Below, piece after piece: positions 47,414 to 58,322 of a stretch of DNA of 64,000 nt (position 1 is its first letter; each line of letters begins with the position of its first letter). The notes under the pieces were generated by a model, which was not told the DNA's origin, made no database searches, and saw nothing but the letters and a program-made list of their open reading frames with translations. The stretch is taken from positions 7,485,309-7,549,308 of the forward strand of contig OX359282.1 of assembly GCA_947179155.2 (NCBI GenBank), written 5' to 3'. The stretch is from Hedera helix. Its lineage: Eukaryota; Streptophyta; Magnoliopsida; Apiales; Araliaceae. The position numbers were made by a program, and so were the translations under genes.

Positions 47414-47890
47414 ATGTCACTGTATAGGCTTGTGTTTAGGAAAGCTTATCACTTACCTGTGGAACTTGATCACTGTGCTTTATGGACCATGAACCAGTTG
47501 AATTTTGATATGTCCACTTGTGGGAGTCATAGACAATTACAATTAAATGAGTTGGATGAGATTAGGAATGATACTTATGAAAATGCTAAAATTTACAAGG
47601 AAATAACAAAAGTGTTTCACGATGAATTAATTTTGAGAAAATCATTTTCACCTACTCAAAAAGTTATCTTGTATAATTCTAGGCTATATCTATTTCCTAA
47701 CAAATTACGTTTTAGACGGGATGGACCTTTTATAGTAAAGGTAGTTTATCCTCATGGGGCAGTTGATATTGAAAGTCCAAAGAGTGGGACAGTTTTCAAA
47801 GTAAATGGTCAAAGACTCAAAACCTTTTTAAAAATGCCGAATGAACCAGAGGAGGTGGTGTACCTTGTTGACCCACACTATTCAGAATGA
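47414..47890 (+). pseudogene. Athila integrase C-terminal domain
   Basis: A 158-residue open frame, MSLYRLVFRKAYHLPVELDH at its start, then LQLNELDEIRNDTYENAKIY, LFPNKLRFRRDGPFIVK and HGAVDIESPKSG, the usual Athila integrase tail. It is open over its whole length although the rest of pol is broken. The first Met is internal. Confidence 0.88.
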
Positions 47891-48969
47891 CTAGCAGTGC
47901 AATTGTATTTGTAAGTTTTGTACATATATTTTTATTTTGTAGAGTATTTTCATCTAGTTCTTGCCTTATCATACGAGGTACAATTCTTTCATTTCTTTGT
48001 TCTCTATTCTTCATTTACATACATTGAGGACAATGCATGATTTATGTATGGGAGGAGTTTTGCATTTTTATTATTCAATTTTTATTTAGGTTTTGAATTT
48101 TTGTTATTACATTTTATTTATTTTTGAGGAAAATAATTCTTTTTACATTAAATAAAAAAATTAAAAAATTAAAAATTTTGTTTGACTTTTTATAAGTTGG
48201 ATTAATTCTAACAAGTATCCATGTAGTAAAAACTTTGAGTATAATTAAAAAAATTAAAACTCTTGAACCTTTAATAAGATACAAAATCCTGGTTTGAAAT
48301 GTCATCTTGAATAAAATTTAAATTTATATGTATTTTTACACTTCACGTTTGTACTAATTCTTAGTTGTGGAGTATAAAATATTATTCGAGCAATTTTAAA
48401 AAAAAAAGGAAAAAATTGAAAAAGAAAAAAAAATAAGTAAAGAATGAAATACTCGTTACATTGGTAACTCTAAAAAACCTAAGAAAAAAAGACATTGCAC
48501 AAGTAAAGAATGAAAAAAATAAAATAAAATATAATATAGATATGATTTTGCTTGATTTTCATGGTAAAAGTCTCTACTAAGAGTTATTATCACATACACA
48601 TGCATGCATCATGTGAAATTAATTTTATGAAGGATGACATCTAGAACGAAGATAGAGTATTTTTGATAAGGTGAAAGTGTGATTTTGAATTTGATCTTAC
48701 TTATGTGTAATGCTCATGTATACTTAGAAGTTTTCTTTCATTTTATAATTGGTTAAAGTCAAAAAGATTTTATTTTAATTTTGAAATTTATAAGTATATT
48801 CACTATAAATCCTCACAAGATACAACTCATTCACTTCAGATAACCTTGAGGTTCAAAGGCTAGTTATACATGTTAAGTGCAATTGTGTTTACTACGAAAA
48901 TGTGATAGTTTTATTTTATTTTTTTAATTTTATTTTACTCGAGGACGATAAAAACTAGGTATCGGGATA
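47891..48969 (+). other. Non-coding segment between Athila pol and 3' LTR
   Basis: AT-rich, no frame. It carries the conserved CATTGAGGACAATGC and CTCGAGGACGATAA signatures and a weak polypurine-like GGTATCGGGATA before 48970. Confidence 0.6.
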
Positions 48970-49405
48970 TGTGATATACACGTTATTATTTATTTTAATA
49001 TTCTTATTTTTATTATTTTATATGCTTATTTTATTTAGTTAATATATTTTATTTTATTTTATAGAAAATAAATAAATGAAGTTGAATTGAAAATAGAGTT
49101 TTAGAAACTTTCAAATTAATTTTTATTTAAACTCCAAGAAAGAATTGTGCAAAAAAATAACTCTTGAAAGGTTATTATGTAGAAATTAAAGAAAAAAAAA
49201 CTTAATTACTTAAAATTTAAATAAAACATAAATTATTTATAATATAAATTATTATTTTTATAAATAGGAGTCTTGTTTTGAGAGAGGGGACTTATTATTT
49301 TTATTCTTATGTTCCAGCAGCTTCGGTAAGAATAATCGAAGAGTATTTTGTTTCTTTTCTTTTCTTTCAAGAAAGGAGCTTGCACGGATAGTCAAAGGGA
49401 GTTGT
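48970..49405 (+). repeat. Partial 3' LTR of the Athila relic
   Basis: Begins TGTGATATACACG after the post-pol signature. A TATAAATAG box is at 49259-49267, and the sequence breaks off near 49405 into a different repeat. Confidence 0.6.
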
Positions 49406-49407
49406 GA

Positions 49408-49636
49408 GTAAGCCTGTAAATGGTAACCGAAAAATTTGTATTCGTTTGCATTCGTATTCGAAAAAAAACGGATATTATTCACATTCGGAAAAAAAACGGA
49501 TATATCCGTTTTCGATTTAAAAGTATCCGCAAATAAACGGATACGAATATAGGCGTATTCGTATTCGTTTAACATCCGTTCGTAAATATATTCGGCGGAT
49601 AGCGAATATCCGTATCCGGAATTCGTATCCGAATAA

Positions 49637-49703
<67 letters not shown>
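49408..49703. repeat. hAT-type subterminal repeat cluster and (TA)n tract
   Basis: From GTAAATGGTAACCG to 49638 there are many CGGATA / TATCCG / ATTCGTATTCG motifs in both orientations, as in plant hAT ends. A (TA)n run of ~65 bp follows (49639-49703). Only one end is visible, so the element is partial or highly diverged. Confidence 0.55.
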
Positions 49704-49705
<2 letters not shown>

Positions 49706-49885
49706 TACTAAGTTTTAAGTGGTCTTCCTAATATAATAATTAGTTTTCACTATCATACGAAAATTATTTTTAAAATATGTCATTTCACTTCTAAAAAGTA
49801 GAAAATAACACTTTTATTATAATATTAATAAATTGATTTAAGTATAGTTAAGGAATTTTTACTATTATAAAGTTAAAATATCTCA

Positions 49886-51510
49886 AATGTATCATTTAAC
49901 AAGTGTTATAAATATCATTTAACAAGTGTTACAATATAACTTTTGGATCATTTAACAAGTGTTATAAATATAATTTAAATGTTATAATTATAGATTATAA
50001 ATATTCATACACACTACAGTATTGCTCTAAACATATAAAACGGACATCAACTTATTAATGAACATCAAACTTTAATAAGTAGAGCATTCATTTTAAAATT
50101 TAGGAATTTAAAAATAATAAAAATTTATTTGAATTATAATTTAGAGTATTGATTATTGTATTTATTAAAAATAAATAAATTAACATTCATTCATTAATGA
50201 ACTATACTTTAAAACTTATTGTTTTTTCCCTTTATTCTAGTTATATATAGTGTTACAATATATCTAAAATACATCATTTAACAAGTGTTATAAATATCAT
50301 TTAAATGTTATAATTATATATTATAAATATATGACAACTACAATATTACTCCAAATTAACACATAAAATGAGCATCTACTTATTAATGGATATCAAAAAA
50401 TTAATAAGAAGAGCATTTATTTTTGAATTTAGGATTTAAAAAATAATGAAAACTTATTTGAATTATAATTTAGAGCATTGATTATTGTATTTATTAAAAA
50501 TAAATAAATTAATATTCATTCATTAATGAACTATACTTTAAAACTCATTATTTTTTCCTCTTATTCTAGTTATATATAGTGTTACAATATAGCTAAAATA
50601 TATCATTTAACAAGTTTTATAAATATTATTTAAATGTTATAATTATAGATTATAAATATTCATACACATTACAGTATTACTCCAAATTAACACATAAAAT
50701 GAGCATCTACTTATTAATGAGCATATAAACATTAATAAGTAGAGTATTTATTTTGAATTTAAGATTTAAAAAATAATGAAAATTTATTTAAATTATAATT
50801 TAAAGCATTGATTATTATATTTATTAAAAATAAATAAATTAACATTCAGTCATTAATGAACTATACTTTAAAACTCATTATTTTTTCCCTCTTATTCTAG
50901 TTATATATAATGTTACAATATATCTAAAATATATCATTTAACAAGTTTTATAAATATAATTTAAATGTTATAATTATAGATTATAAATATTCATACACAC
51001 TACAGTATTGCTCCAAATTAACACATAAAATAAACATCTATTTATTAATGGGCATCTAAACATTAATAAGTAGAGCATTCATTTTGAATTTATGATTTCA
51101 AAAATAATAAAAACTTATTTAAATTATAATTTAGAGCATTGATTATTGTATTTATTAAAAATAAATAAATTAACATTCATTCATTAATAAACTATACTTT
51201 AAAACTCATTATTTTTTCCCATTATTATAGTTATATATAGTGTTACAACATATCTAAAATGTATCATTTAACAAGTGTTATAAATATAATTTAAATGTTA
51301 TAATTATAGATTATAAATATTCATACACACTACAGTATTATTTCAAATTAACATATAAAATAGGTATCTATTTATTAATGGACGTCTAAACATTAATAAG
51401 TATAGCATTCATTTTGAATTTTAAAAATAATGAAAACTTATTTGAATTGTAATTTAGAGTATTGATTATTGTATTTATTAAAAATAAATAAATTAACATT
51501 CATTTATTAA
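49886..51510. repeat. ~330-bp satellite, about five tandem units
   Basis: Unit starts (GTGTTACAATATATCTAAAA) fall at 50250, 50580, 50911 and 51240, periods of 329-331 bp, with a less regular first unit from 49886 and a truncated last one. Shared blocks are CATTTAACAAGTGTTATAAA, ACTACAGTATT, TTATTAATG and TAATTTAGAGCATTGATTAT. Extremely AT-rich, no coding capacity. Confidence 0.92.
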
Positions 51511-51516
51511 TATGTA

Positions 51517-51783
51517 CTAGTAATTGCTCGTGCCTAAAAGCACGACGTAACGAAAAATTAGATTAAAATTCAAAAAATACTACAATACTTAAAGACGCTT
51601 TACAACATAAATAACATACAATCACACATAACAATTATCATAATTCACCACATCGCCATAATAATTAATTTTCTTTTAAAAATAGATATCCAGAAAAATT
51701 TAAACATGTCTACAAAACTTACAATGATCAATAACAATTATCATAATTCACCATACCACCACAATAATAATAATAATAATAAT
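51517..51783 (-). mobile_element. Candidate Helitron 3' end (minus strand)
   Basis: On the minus strand the sequence ends TCGTGC-loop-GCACGA hairpin (51528-51545), eight bases and then CTAG, followed by T, the standard Helitron 3' terminus. The body would run rightwards and is interrupted at 51784 by the Copia element; its 5' TC end is not in the window. The visible 267 bp hold a diverged repeat of AACAATTATCATAATTCACCA (51629, 51735) and (ATA)n. Confidence 0.5.
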
Positions 51784-52299
51784 TGTTGAACATTGAATGG
51801 TTAAATTTGATGATAAGAAATAATGTACAAGGGCTGTATTAGATAAGATCAAAACTGTTAGGTTGATCTCTTGATATAAATGTATAAAAGTCTTTTGTGT
51901 TGTACTGATAGGGCTAAATTATACGATATTTTTATTCCCTAATACTTAGTTTTTATATTTATTGTGTGCTTAAATGTTTAATTATTTAGCATATTTTGGT
52001 TTTAATAGGTTTTATAGGATTTTAGTTAATTTATGTTAATTTAGGTAATTTTATAGTATTTTTATATTTCTTTTTATTTATGTGTTTTTATTTATTTTAG
52101 GTGTTTTATTTATTATTATGTGTTTTTAGGATTTTTAGTATTTTTATATTATTTTTATTTATTTTTATATTTTATTTTGTAGGAAAAATAAAGCTTGGGG
52201 GCAAATCTGGAAAATCCGCAAAAGTTAGATGGCATTTTGGTAAATAACCAACGCTGATGGCAAAATCGTAATTAAGGAAGAACAGACGCGGAGGAGCAG

Positions 52300-52545
52300 A
52301 ATGGTAATTTCCGGAAAGACGCGTCCGCGCAATGCGCGCAAGAAAAGAATCAGTCGCGCGAACTGAAACGACGCAGTTTTGGCGATTAATGGAAACCGAC
52401 CGCGCAATGCGTGGAGAAGCGGACAAAGCAGCGCGCGCAGGAGCAGAAACGATGTCGTTTGGAAGTAGATAGGCGGCCGCGCAATGCGCGGCTTGGGCGG
52501 TGACGTCAGCATACGCGGGAACCGCGTTGACGTGGTCAACTGTGG
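52300..52545 (+). repeat. CpG-rich ~80-bp triplicate inside the solo LTR
   Basis: CCGCGCAATGCG(C/T)G occurs three times (52327, 52400, 52478), twice followed by GAAACGA(C/T)G(C/T)(A/C)GTTT. The block is strikingly GC- and CpG-rich in an AT-rich LTR, about 200-400 bases upstream of its TATA box. The minus-strand open frames at 52172-52639 fall on it and are not genes. Confidence 0.8.
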
Positions 52546-52719
52546 CGTTAGGGCGCGTTTGGCTGGGAAGAATTGCTGGAAAACGGGATTTTTTGGGATT
52601 TTTGCTACTTTTTGATTCCAAATTGGATTTTAATTCCAACTAGGGTTAGGATAATAATTATTTTTTTTTTCTTTTATTTTTAATTGTAAATCCTATTAGG
52701 TTTTGGACAAGTTAGAGGC

Positions 52720-52728
52720 CTATAAATA
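52720..52728 (+). promoter_or_regulatory. TATA box of the solo LTR
   Basis: CTATAAATAG context (52720-52729) between AGAGGC and GGGCCAACC. It is the probable promoter of the lost Gypsy element and may still be able to start transcripts into the Copia LTR. Confidence 0.65.
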
Positions 52729-55035
52729 GAGGGCCAACCTCTCATTATGCATAAGAAGTTTTTGGCAGATCTTTCTCCTAATTTCTTGGAGAGAGTTTTT
52801 CAACTAATGGATATTATTTTCATTATGTTTGGTTAATTTTATTTTTTTCAGTTCTAAAGGGATGTTGAACCTTATTTTTAATTAATGTTTTAATTGAGTT
52901 TTATTATATATTTCTTCATGCATGAGATTTATTCTTGATAATCTGTTTTAATTGTTTTATGATATTTGCTTGATTAATTTGATAAGGGCCTGTTAAGTTA
53001 ATCAATAATTTATCATATGCTAGATTAAGATTTGATATTAAGCAAACGATATTTTATCTGATCATAAGTAGCAATTAATAATATTTGATTGTGGACAAAC
53101 TTTTGAATATTATTATGTTTATCAAGATGGCAAGTTAAATGGTCCGCGATGTTGAGATTGTTGCTTGGAATAATCTAATTCTCTAATTTTTAATGCAACT
53201 GTTATATTAAATCTAGACTGATAATTCTAGGTTGTATGATAGTTAGGGTCTTTTGTGAGCGATTGCTGCATTAGATTTATAATTTAAGAAGGATTTCGAG
53301 TAGCTTGGCGATTGTCGGTTATCTAGGATTATTAATTTCAATTGAAGGAAAAAATAATAATAACTTGATTAATTTGTTGATTAAAAGAAGGGGATACTGA
53401 ACTAAGGAACTGAAGTTTGTTTTAATTGATTTTTCTCATCTTTATTATTATTTAGTTTTATTTGTTTAGTTAATTAATAATTCCAAACCCCCCATTTAAT
53501 TAGATATTTTTGAAAACATTAGATTTATTAAAACAATTCGCTCTCTGTGAGTTCGACTCTTACTTTCACTACTACATTAATATTTTTCAAAGTAAGGTTT
53601 TATTTTTGGTTGCTTGCGACAGCATCCCATGTACTAAGACTTAGATAGATCAAAACTGTTAGGTTGATCTGTTGGTGTAATAAAATCGTAGAATGGACTC
53701 TACGATTTCAGTCAAGAAAACTCTACGATTTGAACAGACTCTACGATCAAGACAACCAATCGTAGAACGGACTCTACGATTTTGGTCAAGAAGACTCTAC
53801 GACCAAACAGACTATGTTCTTAACGAGAAACCTTAAATCGAACTCTACGATCAACAGTCTAACAGTTGAGTAAACTCTACGATGATAGTAAGAGATGATC
53901 CTTTACAGATTAATCACGACAGCAAGGATATTCGTAGAGTTGATCATGAAAGGTCGTTGAGCAAAAAGGCAAGAGACATCACGACTCTCAGATCAGGAAC
54001 TATTCTATTCAAGAATTCAATCTACATTGATGTAACCAAAAAGGAAACTTCTGCAAATCGATCAAAGTCAAAAAAGTCAGGGGACTGACCCAAGCGCACT
54101 ATGGAACAGAAAGAAGACTTTCAAGGCAGAAAAGTCAGAGGACTGTGTCCTATCAGTCCTATAGTTTGGAAGGACAAAACGACTCTATGAAAGTTGGTAG
54201 GAACCTACGACTGACATATCTGTCCCAAAGGAAAAAGAAAAAACCTTCCATGGACTAACAGGTCAGATCAAATAAAATCTCATCAGAGCTTTAATGAGCT
54301 ATATTAATATAATATACAGCAGCTCTCCTCTGTGAGGTAACGGAAGGAAACACAAGCTCAAGCAGATGATCTAACGGAAAGAAACACAAGCTCAAGCAGA
54401 TGGTCCAATGGGAAGAAAACTCAAGCCCTAACTTCTTAAATACTAAGATCGGCAAAAGAGAAAACTAACTCTCTGAACAAAAAAAAAGTATACGCAAGAA
54501 GTGAAAAATATCAAACTGATAAGAAAGCTTGCATTGCTACTAAGTCCTTCGAAAACTCAAGCTTATAGCAACTTAGTAGCACATCCAAATATACATCACT
54601 ACAGGAGAGTTCTTTGTGAACTAGTGTATCCAAGTCTGTTAGACTTGTAGAGTTCTTTGTGAACTAAAGTTCCAAGACTGCGGGTCTTGAAGGAATCTTA
54701 GTGATTCTGAAATTGTAAAAGTATCCTTAGTGGATTTGCTGCTAGAAGAGCAAAACAGTGGAGTAGGAGTCTTGTGAACTCTGAACCACTTAAAACCCAG
54801 AGTCTTTCTTATTGTGTCTTTCATTTGCTATATCTGCCATGCAATTGCTTGTTGAATTATTACTCTAACATATCAAGAAAAGGGTAACTAAATCATATTC
54901 CGTCGTGTTAAACTTTCTATTTAAGAATTAATTAAGTAAGATCTTTTTAAATAAAAGAAACTTTTAAAAGAATCTATTCAACCCCCCCCCCCCCCCCTCT
55001 TCTAGATTTCTATCGTGTCATTGGGAACTAACAAT

Positions 55036-55047
55036 TGATATCAGAGC
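55036..55047 (+). other. Primer binding site with one changed base
   Basis: TGATATCAGAGC, two bases after the 5' LTR. The tRNA-iMet complement would have G at the third position; the A here is another G-to-A change. Confidence 0.85.
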
Positions 55048-55088
55048 AGGTTCTCACATCTAAAGCCTTACAAGCTTGAGTATATCAA

Positions 55089-57050
55089 ATGACACTCAAC
55101 AAGAATGGATCGGAACTCGGTGGAGGTAACAGACCACCTATGTGTAATAAAGAAAAATTTGCTAACTGGAAAGTTCGTATGCAGGCTTACATAGATGCTA
55201 TAGATGATGAACTGTTCGAGACAGTGCTAAATGGGTCGATCATACCAATGAAGCTTGCACTATCAACTGAAGATCCAAGCAAGCTAGTAGCAAAGAAAAG
55301 AGACGAATGGACAGACAATAAAAAGAAGGATGTTCAAAGAGACAAAAGGGCTAAGAACATCTTATTTCAATCTCTGGATGATAATCTATTTGAGAACATT
55401 GTCAACTGTAAAACAGTTCAAGAAGTCTGACAAACTCTGTTGATCATGCATGAAGGAACAGAAGAAGTCAGAGAAAATAAGTAATCACTGCTTGTTCAGC
55501 AGTATGAAATGTTCACTCACATCTCAGGTAAAAACATTACAACCACCTACGATAGATTTAACTTGCTACTAAACTTTCTCAGATCTTATGGAAAAATCTA
55601 TCCAAACAGAGATCTTATCATTAAATTCATGAGATCTTTGCCAAGCAAATGGGATACCAAAACCACAGCCATCCGAGAGTCAAAGAACCTGCACGAGATG
55701 ACTGTACAACAGTTATATGGAAATCTTCTCACCTATGAGCTGGAGCTAAATCAAAGAGCAGAGAATCTATTTGAGGAAAGAAAGAAGGAGAAAAACATTG
55801 CTCTTAAAGCCTCAACCTCAACTCACAGAAGCAATCACAAGTATATCTCTGACTCTGACAAGGATGAATCAAATGATGATGAAGGAGCTGTCATGCTAGT
55901 CAGACACTTTAAAAGATTCATCAACATGAACAGACCTCAGAAGTTCAGAAGCAACAGCAGCAAAGAACAACCAAATGACCTTTGCTATAATTGCAAAAAG
56001 CCAGGTCATTTCATTGCTAAATGTCCAAAACCCTTAAGAGAAGAGCTGAAAAGGGACAAAACGAGAGCAAATCCAAAAAGAGAATTCAAGAGCTTCCACA
56101 AACAAAAGAAGAAAGACAAAAGCTTCATAGCTGAAGGCTCCTGGAGTGACTCAGAAGAAGAACTAAATTCTGAGTCAAGTGAAGATGAAGAGCCACAGAA
56201 GGCCAACCTGTGCTTAATGGCAAATGAAGAAGGAAGCAGCAAAAAGGAATTCATCATAGATAAGGTATTTGATTTCTACTCTCCTGAATTAAGCATTGAT
56301 GATCGTAGAGAACGCATGCATGACTTAATGACAGAATTGCACAAATACATTAAATTGTTTAGAAGGTTATCTAAAGACTACTCTCATCTAAAAGAGGATA
56401 AAGAAAAAATAAGCATGGAATTAGAAGCCTCAGTTCAAACTGCAAAACTTTACTCTAATCTTGAGACTGAGAATGAAAGACTAAAAGAGATAAATGAATT
56501 AAGCACTCATAAAGAATCCTCACTAGTCTCCAAGATTCAGGAACTAGAAAAGACAATTTTTATGTGGAACAAGTCTAGTTCGTCTATGGACACTCTGATC
56601 TCAAGTCAAAGAGATGTGACTGATAGATCAGGATTAGGATTTGAGAATTCATTCTCAAAGCCCAATATGGAGAAGTCAATGGGAATAAATGAAGGCAAAT
56701 CCTTTAATCTTAATAAAGGAATTGTGTTCATCAAATCCTCAGATTCGATATCTTCCAGCAATCCACATTCTGCTAAACCTACTATCATTTTTAACAATAA
56801 AACTCGCACAGGTCTTGGGTTCAAAAAATTGAAAAATAAGTCAAGCAAAACTCACTCTACGAAACATGAGAATCGTAGAGTAATATGGAAGCAGAATGTA
56901 GATCAGCAAAAGACTATGAGAAATCATAATCCATACAAGTTCTGGACAAACAAGAAGTCACAAATGCACACATATCATCGTCAATATCATATCAATCATA
57001 GGCACCATCATAAAAATGATAAATATTTGTTAAGATATCATAGACTGTAA
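55089..57050 (+). pseudogene. Copia (SIRE-type) gag with two in-frame stops
   Basis: Capsid/nucleocapsid precursor, ~650 codons. The frame opens at ATG 55089 and is broken by TGA at 55428-55430 (Trp expected) and TAA at 55482-55484, then stays open to 57050. The N-terminal gag core includes FANWKVRMQAYIDAIDDELF and later PSKWDTKTTAIRESKNL; one CCHC knuckle (CYNCKKPGHFIAKC) is at 55983-56024. An acidic, Ser/Glu-rich linker and a long coiled coil (about 56270-56570, LKEDKEKISMELEASVQTAK) follow, as in SIRE gags. The frame would continue past the 57050 stop through IKQIWVPKG and KQIWVPK repeats to 57127, so that stop may be a mutation too. Confidence 0.9.
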
Positions 57051-57141
57051 GGATCTAAAATCAAACAAATTTGGGTCCCAAAAGGTACTAACAAAACAGG
57101 ACCCAAACAGATATGGGTACCAAAATGAAGATTGATTTGTT

Positions 57142-58322
57142 ATGCAGGTAAAGAGATCCATCTGGTATCTTGACAGTGGATGCTCAAGGCACATGACAGG
57201 AGACAAGGCTCTTCTATCAGAATTTAAAGAAAAAGATGGACCTGCTGTTATTTTTGGAGACAATAACTCTGGGAAAATCAGAGATTATGGCTCAACTGGG
57301 AATGGTGCAATATCTTTCAGTAAAGTGGCATATGTTGAGGGACTAAAGCACAATTTGCTAAGTATAAGTCAACTCTGTGACAAAGGACATCAAGTCACCT
57401 TCCTCAACAACCAATGCCAAGTTAGAGAGTTGAAAACTAACTCTCTAAAGCTAGAAGGAGTTCGAGAAGGAAATGTCTATGTGGTCAATCTTGCTAAATT
57501 AAGTTTAGAGCAAACTGTCTGTTTTCTTGCTAAAGCCTCTGAAGATATGTGCTGGCTCTGGCATAGGAGGTTATCTCATCTTAACTTCAAGAGTATTTCA
57601 AAGCTTGCCTCCAAAGATCTAGTAAAAGGATTGCCAAAGTTAAACTTCATCAAAGAAAAACCCTACAAAGCTTGTCAGTTTAGGAAGCAAACAAAGACGT
57701 CATTCCAGAGCAAATCAGTAAACTCAAATGATAGGGCTCTTCAATTACTTCACGTGAATTTATTCGGACCAGTATCAACGACTAGCCTCGGAGGAAAGAG
57801 ATACTCTCTAGTGGTAGTAGATGACTACACCAGATATACATGGGTATCTTTTCTAAGCTCTAAAGATGAAAATATTTCACATCTTATCAAGCTCTTCAGA
57901 CTAATCATGAATGAAAAGGGCAAAAAGATCAAGGTCATCAGAAGTGATCATGGACGAGAGTTTGATTTCTCATATATGGACCTGTTCTGTGAAGAAAATG
58001 GAATAAATCACAACTTCTCAGCCCCAAGAACGCCTCAGCAAAATGGAGTAGCAGAAAGGAAGAATATGACTCTTATTGAAGCAGGAAGAACCCTTTTAGC
58101 AGCAGCTTATCTTCCTGAATATTTCTGGGCTGAAGCCATCAATACTGCATGTTACACTCAAAATAGGTCGCTCATACACTCAACATTGAAGAAAACTCCG
58201 TACGAATTATGGAAAGGAAGAAAGCCAAACATAAGTTATTTCCATGCGTTTGGTTGCCTGTGCTACGTACTCAACAATGGCAAGAAGCATCTAACCAAAT
58301 TTCAGCCAAAATCAATGCAACA
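57142..58322 (+). pseudogene. Copia protease and integrase, active site altered
   Basis: In the +1 frame relative to gag. Protease: WYLDSGCSRHMTG near 57166. Integrase: HRRLSHLNF starts the zinc region, but the last pair reads YKAC where CxxC is expected. The first catalytic position reads LLHVNLFGP, with Asn in place of Asp (G-to-A). The second Asp (VIRSDHGREF) and the Glu (TPQQNGVAERKN) are present, then YFWAEAINTACY and FHAFGCLCYVLNN. Near 58310-58325 a deletion removes the usual GIFLGYS segment and shifts the frame, so the tail up to 58362 is spurious. This integrase should be inactive. Confidence 0.92.

Larger units (their letters stand above)
43130..49405 (+). mobile_element. Athila-type Gypsy relic, interrupted by a hAT element
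   Basis: Domains appear in Gypsy order on the plus strand: end of gag, protease, RT, RNase H, integrase, then a long non-coding segment with CATTGAGGACAATGCATG (~48022) and CTCGAGGACGATAAA (~48938), sequence signatures usual downstream of pol in Athila/Tat elements, and an LTR fragment. No 5' LTR or N-terminal gag remains. All domains carry stops, shifts or deletions. Confidence 0.9.
51901..53634 (+). mobile_element. Gypsy-type solo LTR (51906-53629) with 5-bp target duplication
   Basis: TGTAC stands on both sides (51901-51905 and 53630-53634); the insert begins TGATAGGGC and ends GCATCCCA (TG...CA). The uninterrupted sequence GTTGTACTAAGAC is present in the 3' LTR of the same Copia at ~63790-63804. 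At 1724 bp with a TATAAATAG box at 52720 and no internal region, it is a solo LTR left by recombination between two LTRs. The last part (CTCTCTGTGAGTTCGACTC) is of the type found in Gypsy R-U5 regions. Confidence 0.92.
51784..55033 (+). repeat. 5' LTR of the Copia element, containing a solo LTR
   Basis: Starts TGTTGAACATTG and ends CTAACA; 1521 bp once the 1729-bp insertion (solo LTR plus one target copy) is removed. It contains ten CTCTACGAT/ATCGTAGAG-type motifs at 53684-53940, three ~37-bp direct repeats (ACACAAGCTCAAGCAGATG, 54340-54440), a repeated GAGTTCTTTGTGAACT (54606, 54649) and a C17 run near 54981. The open frame at 53882-54088 is not a gene. Confidence 0.93.

Noticed and set aside
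52172..52639. Two overlapping minus-strand open frames of 104-155 codons
   Set aside because: They lie on the CpG-rich repeat of the solo LTR, have no recognisable domain and are an effect of GC content.
53882..54088. 68-codon open frame in the Copia 5' LTR
   Set aside because: Non-coding LTR DNA; the length is within chance for this composition and no domain is visible.
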